Made by a program: the position numbers and the translations under genes
Source: Acidobacteriaceae bacterium
Lineage (GTDB): Bacteria > Acidobacteriota > Terriglobia > Terriglobales > Acidobacteriaceae
Length of the DNA stretch: 64,000 bases
Reading direction: 5' to 3'
Assembly (NCBI GenBank): GCA_003131315.1
Contig: PKUV01000038.1
Location: 1 to 64,000 of the forward strand
In this document: piece by piece, positions 53,019 through 62,228 of the stretch
Layout of the letters: every line of letters starts with the position of its first letter
Numbering within the stretch: position 1 is the first letter of the stretch
The notes under the pieces: model-generated
The model's database searches: none
What the model was told of the DNA's origin: nothing
Seen by the model: only the letters and a program-made list of their open reading frames with translations

Positions 53019-53861
53019 TTACTTCTCGATCCTCTGCAGGCGGAACAGCAGCGTGCCCCATCCCAGCTTGGCGCGCATTTGCACCGGCGTGTGACTGGGA
53101 TCCTCCGAATACCACACCCATACTTTGCCCTTGGACTGCAGCGGGCCCGAGGTGGCTTCGGCTGTAACCAGCACGGCGGGGAATGTTCCGGCTGGCACTT
53201 TGATCTGCTCGCGCTTGTCCACGGTGGCGTGGACGATGGTCGTCTTCCCGTCGCTGATCGGGAACTCGTAGCTGGCGCCGAGTTGCAGCGGCAGCGACTG
53301 CAGGTAGTAGAAGCCGGTGATGACGTCGGTGGCGCAGCCGGCAAGATCGTTTTCAACGTGCTTGGTCTCCCCGGTCTTCAGGTTCTTTTCATCGAGCGCG
53401 CTTTTCTTGCGCGCGTAATCGAAGTGGATCGAAGTCTCGCGTTTGTGCGCGCCTTCCTCGCTATGCTTGAAGATCGAGAGCGAGCAGAACGTCCGGGGAT
53501 CGAAGCGCGATTCGAAGCGGTCGTGCACTGGAAAGATGACGTTGACGGCTCCTGAAGATTCGGCGGACGCGGTGACTTTGCGGTCCTTCCCGGCAGCGTC
53601 CATTTTCACGACCGCGGTCCCGGCGGTGATCAAATGCCACTCCGCCGAATAAACGTAGCTCCGTCCATCGGGGAAAGGATAGTTGGGACGTGGAGGCGCG
53701 ATCTGCACGGGAGCGGGGCCGATCGATGCTGTGGGCGGGGCTTGCTGTGCCCACAACCTAGCCGCGATCGGGAAGATCAGGCAGCAGAGCAGCCCACCAA
53801 GCGCCAGCAGGGCGCCGAAAAAGTTCCGTTTCGCATCGGGGCATCGCTTCAGCGATGCCAT
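53019..53861 (-). CDS. DUF3108 secreted protein with repeat-derived N-terminus
   Basis: A 280-residue exported protein. After a signal-type helix (FFGALLALGGLLCCLIFPIA) the mature part (YVYSAEWHLITAGTAVVKMD, VHDRFESRFDPRTFCSLSIF, KHVENDLAGCATDVITGFYY) matches the DUF3108 beta-barrel-like family of Gram-negative envelopes. The first residues MASLKRCPDAKRN come from a CTTCAG-centred repeat, which also gives the ATG at 53861. It is downstream of the core-LPS operon on the same strand. Confidence 0.88.
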   Translation of the reverse strand: MASLKRCPDAKRNFFGALLALGGLLCCLIFPIAARLWAQQAPPTASIGPAPVQIAPPRPNYPFPDGRSYVYSAEWHLITAGTAVVKMDAAGKDRKVTASAESSGAVNVIFPVHDRFESRFDPRTFCSLSIFKHSEEGAHKRETSIHFDYARKKSALDEKNLKTGETKHVENDLAGCATDVITGFYYLQSLPLQLGASYEFPISDGKTTIVHATVDKREQIKVPAGTFPAVLVTAEATSGPLQSKGKVWVWYSEDPSHTPVQMRAKLGWGTLLFRLQRIEK

Positions 53862-53965
53862 AAGCTGCTGAAAAACTCCGATACACGCAGGTTTTTGGGA
53901 AGGGCACGACTTCAGTCGTGCCGTAAATGCCGCTAAATAGACGGGCTTTAGCCCCTGAGGTAAAC
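53826..53965. repeat. Cluster of CTTCAG/CTTTAG-centred palindromes
   Basis: GGCATCGCTTCAGCGATGCC (about 53840-53859), GGCACGACTTCAGTCGTGCC (about 53903-53922) and GGGCTTTAGCCC (near 53943-53954) lie close together. The arms differ but the centre is CTTCAG or CTTTAG each time. The first is inside the DUF3108 coding sequence. Confidence 0.8.
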
Positions 53966-53985
53966 GGCTCATGCTCCACGGCAGA

Positions 53986-54567
53986 CTACCACACCAGCTT
54001 GACGACGAGGACGGCCAGCACGACCACGCAGCCAATACTTGCCTCGTATTCGCGGTGCTTCCAGTAGCGCGCGGAAGAGCACGCGCTCTGCTGGCTGCCA
54101 TAGGGCAAAAGCCGCGGCAACATGCGCGGCACGTGGCGGGCATAGTCGTCGTAGTCGGGGAACGTCTGACGCAGGTAACGCTCTTCGCCGGCGATGACCG
54201 GGATATAAATCACGGCGAACATCAGGAGCATGACCGCGACGATCCACCAACTGCGCGCCGCGATGGCGAAGCCGGCGGCCAGCAGCAGCGAGCCGAGGTA
54301 CAGAGGGTTGCGAGTGTAGGCATAGGGGCCGCTGGTGGTGAGCTGCTTGTCTTTTTGCACGTGGCCGGACGCCAGTCCGCGCAAGACGAGGCCGGGAAGC
54401 AGCACCAATGCGCCAGCGATGAGCGAAATTTTTGTGGGCCGCGCCAGCCAGACGTAAACAAGCGCAAAAATAAATCCCAGGGGCACGCGGATGCGGCGAG
54501 CCACGCGCGACCATTTGTCGCCGGTGGTCTCGGAGGGTTGCGATCCGGATTGTGAAACCTCACTCAC
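53986..54567 (-). CDS. ICMT/PEMT-type membrane methyltransferase
   Basis: A 193-residue integral membrane protein of the isoprenylcysteine-carboxyl-methyltransferase-like family. LTTSGPYAYTRNPLYLGSLL is the family signature, and EERYLRQTFPDYDDYARHVP gives the SAM-site end. About five membrane helices. The start overlaps the glycosyltransferase stop (ATGA). The substrate is unknown; it may modify lipid or isoprenoid products of the envelope pathway. Confidence 0.88.
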   Translation of the reverse strand: MSEVSQSGSQPSETTGDKWSRVARRIRVPLGFIFALVYVWLARPTKISLIAGALVLLPGLVLRGLASGHVQKDKQLTTSGPYAYTRNPLYLGSLLLAAGFAIAARSWWIVAVMLLMFAVIYIPVIAGEERYLRQTFPDYDDYARHVPRMLPRLLPYGSQQSACSSARYWKHREYEASIGCVVVLAVLVVKLVW

Positions 54568-55703
54568 TTTGATTGTGCAGTATGCTGCAACAGCTTCCGG
54601 GTTGCGGCGACAACCTCGCCGACAGTGATTTCGAGCAAACCTTGCTCTGGCTCGCGGCGGCGGGTGTGATCGGTCATACTGCTCGCGCTTCGCAGCACAA
54701 TCGATCGCGTCCCGAATGGGCCGTTGCGTGCCGGATTTGTCGGACCAAAAATCGCCACCACCGGAATTTTCAAAGCGGCCGCCAGGTGCATCGGCCCGGT
54801 ATCGCCGCCGATGAACAGGCGAGCCCGGCGCGTGAGCGCGATCAATTCAGAAACCGAGCAGGAGACTTTTCGCGCCGCTCCTTCGCTCGCGGCTTTGACG
54901 GCCACGGCCAGCTCTTCTTCTCCCGGTCCGTAGTTTACGAGCGAACATAATCCATCTTTTGCGAGTTCCTTCGCAACCTGTCCGTAACGCTCGGCCGGCC
55001 ACCGCTTCGCTCCCCAGCCCGCGCCGGGATTGAGAATCGCGAAGTTCTGCGCATCCGCGGTGAGAGCGGCAATCTTGTTTTCCGCATCCGGGTCCACGGG
55101 AAACTCTACCTGAGCTTCCGCCATCGGTGTTGGAACGATCGGCGTTGGAATGATCGCTTCAGCCAGCGCAACCGCCTGTTCGACGACATGAGTGCCGTTC
55201 GTCTTCAGAAGTACCTTTCGTGTGTAAAACATGCTGGCGGCATTCTCGCGCGGTTGTGCGCTCCCATACACAATGGGCGCGCCCGACCAGCGTGCCAGCA
55301 ATGCCGAACGAACCGCACCCTGAAAATCAATCACCGCGTCGTATTGAATTCCGCGTAACTGACTCAAGCCCACGGCCATCTGTTGCCAGGTGTTGAACGA
55401 GAACGGCGCGCGACGCCATTCCGCCGTGTTGACGGAGTGGACGCGGTCGACCAGAGGGCGCTGCGGAGAGAGCCGTCCCGATCGCGGATAGCGCAGCGTG
55501 CACAGCAGTTCTGCCCAGCGCTCTTCGACGAGCCATCCCAAAGTGGCGTGAGGAAACGCCTGGCGCAGCGCGGCTGCCGCGGGCAGAGTGTGAATGATGT
55601 CTCCCATGGCGCTGAGGCGCACGACGAGCAGGCTGTCGAATCGCGGAGTGCCGGCTGTGAGAGAAAAAAAGTCGGTCATTCCCATTGCCATCCGCGCTGC
55701 CAT
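54564..55703 (-). CDS. Glycosyltransferase family 9 (heptosyltransferase-like)
   Basis: A 379-residue GT-B enzyme (FDSLLVVRLSAMGDIIHTLP at the start, then ILNPGAGWGAKRWPAERYGQ and FIGGDTGPMHLAAAL), most like heptosyltransferase I (WaaC). It should add ADP-heptose-derived sugar to Kdo2-lipid A, in line with rfaE1/rfaE2/waaA in the operon. Several in-frame ATGs follow the rfaE2 stop; ATG 55703 has GAGG upstream, and GTG 55709 and ATG 55679 are alternatives. Confidence 0.9.
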   Translation of the reverse strand: MAARMAMGMTDFFSLTAGTPRFDSLLVVRLSAMGDIIHTLPAAAALRQAFPHATLGWLVEERWAELLCTLRYPRSGRLSPQRPLVDRVHSVNTAEWRRAPFSFNTWQQMAVGLSQLRGIQYDAVIDFQGAVRSALLARWSGAPIVYGSAQPRENAASMFYTRKVLLKTNGTHVVEQAVALAEAIIPTPIVPTPMAEAQVEFPVDPDAENKIAALTADAQNFAILNPGAGWGAKRWPAERYGQVAKELAKDGLCSLVNYGPGEEELAVAVKAASEGAARKVSCSVSELIALTRRARLFIGGDTGPMHLAAALKIPVVAIFGPTNPARNGPFGTRSIVLRSASSMTDHTRRREPEQGLLEITVGEVVAATRKLLQHTAQSK

Positions 55704-55713
55704 CCGCACCGCC

Positions 55714-56238
55714 TCACGATTTTCGCAGCCCCAGCCGCGAGCGCGAACGAATGATCTCGGTGGCCGAGTGATTCTTGGGATCGCCCACGATGACAACTCG
55801 GCCTCCACAGGCTTCGACCTCGTCGCGCTCGGGGACGCTCTCCGCCGTGTAGTCGGTGCCCTTGGCATGAAAATCGGGACGGATTTCGCGAATGATCGCG
55901 CGCACATCCTTTTCTGAAAAGACTACGACGGCGTCCACATCCGCCAGCGACGCCAAAATTTCAGCGCGTTCTTCGGCCGGCATCGCTGGCCGCCCTTCAC
56001 CCTTCAACGCGCGCACGGATGCATCGGCGTTCACCGCGACAATCAGTTTGCCGCCGAGTTCCCGCGCGGCATGCAGGTAGCGTACATGGCCGACATGCAG
56101 CAGATCGAAACATCCGTTGGCCAGCGTGACGCGATCGCCGGCGCGCCGCCAATCCGCCACACGTTGCTGAAGTTCGCCGCGCGAAACAATCTTCCGATGG
56201 AGTGATGTGCTCAATGATGATGTGCTCAATGATCTCAA
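55714..56238 (-). CDS. rfaE2: D-glycero-beta-D-manno-heptose 1-phosphate adenylyltransferase
   Basis: A 174-residue nucleotidyltransferase, the separate C-terminal half of what is fused HldE in E. coli. [20 protein letters not shown] carries the HxGH motif, and the late RSRSR segment is typical. It makes ADP-heptose. The start appears to be a TTG; two near-identical TTGAGCACATCA units put TTGs at 56238, 56229 and 56214, so the exact start is unsure. The repeat at 56244-56361 separates it from rfaE1. Confidence 0.93.
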   Translation of the reverse strand: MRSLSTSSLSTSLHRKIVSRGELQQRVADWRRAGDRVTLANGCFDLLHVGHVRYLHAARELGGKLIVAVNADASVRALKGEGRPAMPAEERAEILASLADVDAVVVFSEKDVRAIIREIRPDFHAKGTDYTAESVPERDEVEACGGRVVIVGDPKNHSATEIIRSRSRLGLRKS

Positions 56239-56243
56239 GCTAT

Positions 56244-56361
56244 CAGGCTGCCGAAAAACTCATGTTTCGTATCAGGGCATCGCTTTAGCGATGCCGCTCG
56301 TTCTTCGGAATCAGATGCCCCTTTAGGGGCTGGGCATCAAAAATCAATCTTCCGCAGCCTA
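56244..56361. repeat. 118-bp CTTTAG-type element between rfaE1 and rfaE2
   Basis: CAGGCTGCCGAAAAACT at the left and CTTCCGCAGCCTA at the right, with GGCATCGCTTTAGCGATGCC and GCCCCTTTAGGGGCTGGGC inside. Close relative of 51558-51679. Confidence 0.85.
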
Positions 56362-56397
56362 TTTAACAGCCGGTGGTGAAACTCTAATCTCCGGCCT

Positions 56398-56462
56398 CAG
56401 CGCCTGAAGGCGCTTTCATAACTCGGCACTTACGGCACGCCTGAAGGCGTGCCCTGATACGA
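56398..56462. repeat. CTGAAG-centred palindromes
   Basis: AGCGCCTGAAGGCGCT and GGCACGCCTGAAGGCGTGCC followed by CTGATACGAA. The palindromes have different arms around the same CTGAAG centre. Confidence 0.75.
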
Positions 56463-56480
56463 ACCGTTGCTGCGCCACCG

Positions 56481-57515
56481 CTAATGCTCTCGAGCAACCG
56501 GCGGCGTCTTTTCCAGCGCCTCCAGTAATTCCTGCTGGCTGACGGTGGCGGTGCCGCGCTTCATGACCACGATGCCGCCCGCGTAGTTCGCCAGGTGGGC
56601 GGCCTCTTCGGCGGTTGCGCCCGCAGCCAGGGCAGCGGTAAAAGTCGCGATGACGGTATCGCCGGCGCCGGTTACGTCGGTGACTTCATCGCTGCCGTAG
56701 ATCGGAATATCCACCGGCTTGTGGCGGCGCGGGAAAACCACCATGCCATCCTTGCCGCGCGTGATCAGCAGCGATTCCAGATTCATCTCGCCAGCGATCT
56801 GGTCCCCGGCGGCCAGAAGGCGCTCCCAGTCGTTGCCGATGCGGATGCCGAGAACTTCTTCCACCTCAGACTCATTCGGCGTTGCGGCCGTGACACCGGA
56901 AAATTCGAGCATGCGATGACGCGAGTCGAGCGTCACGGGAACTTTGTCAAGCCCGCGCTTTTCCCGAATCACATTCAACAGGGTTGGCGTTGCAGCGCCG
57001 TATCCATAGTCGGAAACCAGCAGCGCATCGGAGGCCCGGGTGTATTCGTGGGCGGCAAGTACGAGTTCGCGGCGCAAATGCGAATTGGGGCCTTCGGTGG
57101 GCTCACGGTCAAGGCGCACGACTTGTTGTCCGGCGGTGTGCGCGAATCCGGCCAGGATGCGCGTTTTGGTCACGGTGGTGTAGCTCTTGTCTTTCAAAAC
57201 TCCGTTGACCGGGATACGTTTGTGGCGGAAAGCGCGCAGCAGCAGCTTTCCTGGCTCGTCGTCGCCCACGACCCCAACCGGCAAGACGTTCACTCCGAGG
57301 TCGGCAAGGTTGTAGATGGCATTCGCGCCGCCGCCAGGAACCACCTTGCGATCGCGGTGCTTCAAAATCAGCACGGGCGCTTCGCGCGAGACGCGAGAAA
57401 TCTCGCCGAACACAAACTCGTCGGCAACCAGATCTGCGAGGACGGTTACCGTGAGCTTGGGAAAAGATTCGACGATCTTCCGCAGGCGGTCGTTTTCCTT
57501 AATATGTTTTGTCAT
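56481..57515 (-). CDS. rfaE1: D-glycero-beta-D-manno-heptose-7-phosphate kinase
   Basis: A 344-residue PfkB/ribokinase-type kinase, the separate N-terminal half of HldE. KVVPGGGANAIYNLADLGVN binds sugar, and VTDVTGAGDTVIATFTAALA carries the catalytic Asp. It phosphorylates heptose-7-phosphate for ADP-heptose. ATG 57515 was taken; an in-frame TTG precedes it. Confidence 0.94.
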   Translation of the reverse strand: MTKHIKENDRLRKIVESFPKLTVTVLADLVADEFVFGEISRVSREAPVLILKHRDRKVVPGGGANAIYNLADLGVNVLPVGVVGDDEPGKLLLRAFRHKRIPVNGVLKDKSYTTVTKTRILAGFAHTAGQQVVRLDREPTEGPNSHLRRELVLAAHEYTRASDALLVSDYGYGAATPTLLNVIREKRGLDKVPVTLDSRHRMLEFSGVTAATPNESEVEEVLGIRIGNDWERLLAAGDQIAGEMNLESLLITRGKDGMVVFPRRHKPVDIPIYGSDEVTDVTGAGDTVIATFTAALAAGATAEEAAHLANYAGGIVVMKRGTATVSQQELLEALEKTPPVAREH

Positions 57516-57567
57516 CAATATGCTGGGTCACAATATTCTGGTTCATCGGGTGTAACCCAAGATTTTC

Positions 57568-58557
57568 TCACGAGCGGGGCTTCCGTTCCCTGATTCTTGC
57601 GAAAATGGTTCTCGCCAAAATGGTATCCACAACGTCAGTGGGATGGTCGAGCGTAAGGCTGAGCGCGGCAACCGCGAACGGCTTGAGATCCTCCTGCCAT
57701 GACCCCAGATTGACCGCATCTTTTTCCGTGGTCAGGAAGCCGCCGGCGCCGAGCTTGCCGCGCATGGCAAGCAAGCGCTCGATGTCACTTCTGTCATAGG
57801 CATGGTGGTCGCGAAACTCGACTTCTGCCGCAGGCGTGATTCCGGCGGCGCGTACCTGGGCGAAAAACTGCTGCGGCCTCGCGATAGCGCAGAACACAAT
57901 CGGCGCGACGGGCGCAGCGGGCACGACGATTTCTCGCTGCATTCGCCAGATAAATTTCCCTTGCCGAGCGAAACTCTCGATCGCCAGGTCGTGCATAGAA
58001 AGGTTCTGCCCAGAAAAGTCCCACGGTAACACGATCGCATCGGCACGTTGCAGCGAGGAGAGCGGCTCGCGCAGCCGCCCCGAGGGCAGCAGCCTGTCGT
58101 CGAAGTCGCACTCCGTCATCAATACGATGTCGAAGTCGCGAACCAGAGAACGGTGCTGAAAGCCGTCGTCGAGGATGTGCAATTGCGGCTGGAACTTCTG
58201 CTCGGCGACTCGGCCCGCGGCATAGCGGCTTTCACCGACGATGACCGGAACGCCCAGCCGCCGGGCGATCAGCAGCGGCTCATCGCCGAAGTCGGCAGCG
58301 TTGCCATCGGTCTCAACCACCAGAACGCCGCGAGTCTTGCGGCGATATCCGCGTGTGAGCACGTCGAAGCGAATGCCGCGAGCCTTCAGCAGCTCACCGA
58401 GCGCAATCACGAATGGGGTCTTGCCCGAACCACCCGCCGACAGATTCCCGACGCTGACCACGGGTTGCTCCAGCCTCCGCGAAGACAGCACGCCGCGATC
58501 GAACAGCGTGTTTCGCAGAGCGGTAGCGGCACCGTAAAGTCCGGTGAGCGGATTCAT
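57568..58557 (-). CDS. lpxK: Tetraacyldisaccharide 4'-kinase LpxK
   Basis: A 329-residue inner-membrane-associated kinase that phosphorylates the lipid A precursor at the 4' position. The P-loop is in SVGNLSAGGSGKTPFVIALG (about 35-54); LDDGFQHRSL and FLTTEKDAVNL are family marks. Its ATG overlaps the waaA stop by four bases (ATGA). No DxD mutation is seen. Confidence 0.95.
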   Translation of the reverse strand: MNPLTGLYGAATALRNTLFDRGVLSSRRLEQPVVSVGNLSAGGSGKTPFVIALGELLKARGIRFDVLTRGYRRKTRGVLVVETDGNAADFGDEPLLIARRLGVPVIVGESRYAAGRVAEQKFQPQLHILDDGFQHRSLVRDFDIVLMTECDFDDRLLPSGRLREPLSSLQRADAIVLPWDFSGQNLSMHDLAIESFARQGKFIWRMQREIVVPAAPVAPIVFCAIARPQQFFAQVRAAGITPAAEVEFRDHHAYDRSDIERLLAMRGKLGAGGFLTTEKDAVNLGSWQEDLKPFAVAALSLTLDHPTDVVDTILARTIFARIRERKPRS

Positions 58558-59846
58558 GATGAAACACTCATCAGTTGAAGCAGCGCCGAAACCGTCCTGT
58601 CTGTGGCGCCGCGTTGCGATTCGAGCGCCGCCAGTGCGTTCCGGCCGAGCGTCGCTCGTTCGTCGCCGTTTTCGATCAGCTCCATGAAGACCAGGGGCAT
58701 CTCCGCCAGTCCAACGATGCGGACCGCATTGCGACTGGCAAAAAAATTGACGACGTCGCGAAAATTTTCGTAGTGGTTGCCGGTGACGATGGGAACGCCA
58801 TAGAGTGCGGGCTCAAGAATATTGTGTCCGCCGCGCGGCACCAGGCTGCCGCCGACGAACGCGACGGTGGCCAGCGAATAGAGCGCAGCCAACTCCCCGA
58901 TACTATCGACCAGAAACACGCCGCCAGCGAGCGCTTCGCCGCTCCACAGAGAACGCCGCCACATCCGGAAGCCGAGTTTCTCGACGAGCTCGGCAACCTC
59001 CGCGAAACGCTCCGGATGACGTGGCGCAAGGATCATCACCGCCTTTGGATGATTGGCCAGAATGTTGCGAAACGCCGAGAGCAGCGAGCCTTCTTCGTCC
59101 TCAAGCGTGCTGCCACACACCAGAATCGGCCCCGTTCCGGAGTGGCGGAAGCTCTCGCGAAGACTCGCAACGATAGCCGGGGATGGCGGTGGCGCCACAT
59201 CGAATTTCAGGTTGCCGGCCACTGTGACCCGCGATTCGGCCGCGCCAATTTCTATGAGCCGCTGCCGGTCTTCTTCTGTCTGGGCCAAAAAAACATCGAC
59301 GTTCCCGAGCGTCTTCTCCAACAATCTCGGAAGCCAGAATCGGAACCGCTTGTAGCCTGGAAGCGAGCGGTCGGAAATCCGGCAGTTGATCACCGCAATG
59401 CGCGCCTCGCTGCGCTTGGCAAGCCGGAGAAAATTAGGCCAAAATTCAGTTTCAGCAACGACCACGAGTTGCGGCCGCAAAGCGTCGAGGTAGGGCCGGA
59501 TGGCGAAGGCGAAGTCCAAGGGGAAATAGAACACGTTCTCCGCGCCGAACCTCTGCGCAGCGAGTTTCTGCCCCGTGCTGGTGGTCGTCGAAACCAGCAC
59601 GCGATGGGACGGGAATTTCTGTTGCAGCGCCACGGCGACTGCGCTCGAAGCCACCACCTCGCCCACCGAAACCGCATGAACCCAGATTGCGGGCTTCTCG
59701 CCGCGACCAGCGAGAGCGGGCGGGACGGCGCCGAACCTCTGGCGTAAACCCGCCCGATACTTGCCATGCCGCATCATCTGCAGCAGCCAGTAGGGCAGCG
59801 TCAGCACCAGAAAAAAAGCGAGCAGCGCACTGTAGAGCGCGTACAT
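58554..59846 (-). CDS. waaA: Kdo transferase WaaA
   Basis: A 430-residue GT-B glycosyltransferase that adds Kdo to lipid IVA. An N-terminal membrane helix (LYSALLAFFLVLTLPYWLLQ), then KPAIWVHAVSVGEVVASSAV, the ETEFWPNFLRLA motif, and a C-terminal NILEPALYGVPIVTGNHYENF motif. First gene of the core operon on the minus strand; the divergent gene at 59941 leaves about 95 bases for the promoter. Confidence 0.95.
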   Translation of the reverse strand: MYALYSALLAFFLVLTLPYWLLQMMRHGKYRAGLRQRFGAVPPALAGRGEKPAIWVHAVSVGEVVASSAVAVALQQKFPSHRVLVSTTTSTGQKLAAQRFGAENVFYFPLDFAFAIRPYLDALRPQLVVVAETEFWPNFLRLAKRSEARIAVINCRISDRSLPGYKRFRFWLPRLLEKTLGNVDVFLAQTEEDRQRLIEIGAAESRVTVAGNLKFDVAPPPSPAIVASLRESFRHSGTGPILVCGSTLEDEEGSLLSAFRNILANHPKAVMILAPRHPERFAEVAELVEKLGFRMWRRSLWSGEALAGGVFLVDSIGELAALYSLATVAFVGGSLVPRGGHNILEPALYGVPIVTGNHYENFRDVVNFFASRNAVRIVGLAEMPLVFMELIENGDERATLGRNALAALESQRGATDRTVSALLQLMSVSS

Positions 59847-59940
59847 GAAGGAAGTCCCATTCTAAATGGGAAGCCAAAATCTGATCTTCGATCGCGACGG
59901 GACGGCACGGCTTGCGCTGACGGCATCCTATAATTCACCT

Positions 59941-60639
59941 ATGCATAATGCAGGTAAGCAAAAATCACTTCGCGCGCCGATGCCGCCAGCCCCGCGTTTT
60001 GCGGCAGTCTGTGCTTTTGTGCTGCTCGGCTGCCTGGGCGCGCTTGCGGCAAAAGAGTTTGTGATGCCCTCGGCGCAGCCCGCCCGCACCTACCCGGCAC
60101 ACGACGACCACCCCACGGAAAAAGTTGTGGTCGCCGTCGATCCGTATGACGTAGAGGGCAAAGCTTCGATCTTCAGCGTCAACTACCGCAACCACGATTA
60201 CATGCCGGTCTTCTTTGTAATCACGAATGACGGCGATCAGCCAGTTTCTCTCGTCGGCATGAAGGCGCAGTTGAATACCAAAGATCGCAGCAAGCTGTTT
60301 CCCGCTACTACGGACGATCTGCTGCGCAGGCTCTCGCATCCTTCGCGGAATGACCGGCCGAATCCGTTGCCGATTCCGCTGCCCAAGAAAGAAGTCAAAG
60401 GCGGCGTGAGCCGCAAGACGTGGGACGAAATCGAGCAGGCTCAGTTTGGCGCCAAGGCGGTGGAACCGCACTCCACGGCGCGTGGTTTTCTGTTTTTCGA
60501 TATCGCGGACATCCCGAATCCGCTGGCCGGAGCCAGCTTCTACCTGACGGGAGTGCGCGACGCGAAAGGCAATGAGCTGATGTATTTCGAAATCCCGATG
60601 GAGAAGTACTTGAGCGCGCCGGAAGCGAAGAGACCGTAA
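59941..60639 (+). CDS. Secreted hypothetical protein
   Basis: A 232-residue protein with a signal peptide (FAAVCAFVLLGCLGALAAKE) and a beta-rich mature domain (EKVVVAVDPYDVEGKASIFS, DYMPVFFVITNDGDQPVSLV, GFLFFDIADIPNPLAGASFY). The fold reads like an immunoglobulin-like or transglutaminase-adjacent beta domain, but I do not recognise the family. The ATG at 59941 was chosen, since the upstream frame has no signal-peptide logic. Confidence 0.75.
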   Translation: MHNAGKQKSLRAPMPPAPRFAAVCAFVLLGCLGALAAKEFVMPSAQPARTYPAHDDHPTEKVVVAVDPYDVEGKASIFSVNYRNHDYMPVFFVITNDGDQPVSLVGMKAQLNTKDRSKLFPATTDDLLRRLSHPSRNDRPNPLPIPLPKKEVKGGVSRKTWDEIEQAQFGAKAVEPHSTARGFLFFDIADIPNPLAGASFYLTGVRDAKGNELMYFEIPMEKYLSAPEAKRP

Positions 60640-60671
60640 CTGCCCGTCCGCGCCAGCTATAATCTCCCGAT

Positions 60672-62150
60672 ATGGCGACCACTCCAGCCGTTTCCGAGGA
60701 TTTACTCGCGAAATACGAGCCGGTCATCGGACTCGAAGTCCACGTACAACTGCTGACCGCGTCGAAAATCTTTTGCTCATGTTCGACTCGTTTTGGCGAT
60801 CCGCCGAACACGAATGTGTGCCCGGTGTGTCTGGGACTTCCAGGAGCCTTGCCGGTACTGAATCGGAAGGCCGTGGAATTCGCGGCTCTGGCGGCGATGG
60901 CTTTGGAGTGCCGCATCAACGAAGTTTCCATCTTTGCGCGGAAAAACTATTTTTACCCTGACCTGCCGAAGGGCTACCAGATTTCGCAGTATGACAAACC
61001 GTTGGCGGAGTTCGGATTTATCGAAATCGACCTGAACGGCAGCAAGAAGAAAATCGGCATCACCCGCCTGCACCTGGAAGAAGATGCGGGCAAGAGCCTG
61101 CATGAAGGCTTCCCCGATGCCGCCCATAAGACCGCGATCGATCTGAACCGGACTGGTGTTCCATTGGCGGAGATCGTCAGCGAACCGGACATGCGATCGC
61201 CAGAGGAAGCTTACGAATACCTCACTCGGCTCAAGGAAATCATCCTCTACACCGGCGTCAGCGACTGCAACATGGAAGAAGGTTCGCTGCGCTGCGACGC
61301 GAACATTAGCGTGCGGCCTCGCGGGCAGAAAGAATTCGGCACGAAAACCGAGATCAAGAACGTCAACTCGTTCCGCTTCGTCAAGCAGGCGTTGGAGTAC
61401 GAGATCGAGCGCCACATCGAGGTCCTCGAATCCGGCGGCAAGATCACGCAAGAATCGCGCCTCTACAACGCGCACGAGGGCAAGACTTACGGCATGCGCT
61501 CGAAAGAGCAAGCGCACGACTACCGCTATTTTCCCGAGCCCGATTTGCTTCCCCTGGTGGTGGATGAGAAATGGCAAGCCGCAATACGCGCCGGCCTGCC
61601 CGAGCTTCCGGAAGCGCGCCGCCAGCGCATGATGAAGGACTACGGCATTACGGCAGGCGACGCGCACACGCTGACGCTGACGCGAGCGCTGGCGGATCAG
61701 TTCGAGTCCGCGGCTCGCACGGCAAAAAATCCGAAGCGCGTCGCCAACCTGGTGCAGAGCGAGTTACTCGGACGCCTGAAGGCGCAGGGCCTCGAACTCG
61801 AGCGGTCGCCAATTTCGATGGCTGGGGTTACGGCCTCGGCCGATCTGGTCGAGTCGGGCGCAATCTCGGGCAAAATGCTGAAGGATTTCTACGACCTCTG
61901 CTTCGAACGCAACCAGGACTTTCCTGCCGTTTACGAGGAACAGGGGCGTCCCGAGCAGTCGCGGGACACGTCGGCCCTGGAGAAACTCGCCGATGAGTTA
62001 ATCGCAGCGAATCCCAAGCAGGTGGAGCAGTATCGCGCGGGTAAGAAAACCATGATCGGGTTCTTCGTGGGCCAGGTGATGAAGGCCTCGAAGGGGCAAG
62101 CCAATCCCCAGTTGGTGAACGAAGTTTTGACGAAGAAGCTGGAAGGCTAG
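60672..62150 (+). CDS. gatB: Aspartyl/glutamyl-tRNA amidotransferase subunit B
   Basis: A 492-residue GatB that forms Gln-tRNA and/or Asn-tRNA with GatA and Gat[21 protein letters not shown] is the start signature, [20 protein letters not shown] carries the zinc-type cysteines, and the YqeY-like C-terminal tail domain ends the protein. GatA and GatC genes are not next to it. Confidence 0.97.
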   Translation: MATTPAVSEDLLAKYEPVIGLEVHVQLLTASKIFCSCSTRFGDPPNTNVCPVCLGLPGALPVLNRKAVEFAALAAMALECRINEVSIFARKNYFYPDLPKGYQISQYDKPLAEFGFIEIDLNGSKKKIGITRLHLEEDAGKSLHEGFPDAAHKTAIDLNRTGVPLAEIVSEPDMRSPEEAYEYLTRLKEIILYTGVSDCNMEEGSLRCDANISVRPRGQKEFGTKTEIKNVNSFRFVKQALEYEIERHIEVLESGGKITQESRLYNAHEGKTYGMRSKEQAHDYRYFPEPDLLPLVVDEKWQAAIRAGLPELPEARRQRMMKDYGITAGDAHTLTLTRALADQFESAARTAKNPKRVANLVQSELLGRLKAQGLELERSPISMAGVTASADLVESGAISGKMLKDFYDLCFERNQDFPAVYEEQGRPEQSRDTSALEKLADELIAANPKQVEQYRAGKKTMIGFFVGQVMKASKGQANPQLVNEVLTKKLEG

Positions 62151-62166
62151 TGTCGTCTAATTTCCC

Positions 62167-62194
62167 GTAGAGACGCGGCAAGCCCCGTCTCTAC
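62167..62194. repeat. 9-bp-arm palindrome after gatB
   Basis: GTAGAGACG (62167-62175) and CGTCTCTAC (62186-62194) around CGGCAAGCCC. It lies between convergent gatB and the SurA-like gene and could serve as a bidirectional terminator, though no T-run follows. Confidence 0.5.
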
Positions 62195-62228
62195 AAGCGG
62201 AGGAATTGTTTTAAACGCCGAGATCGCT

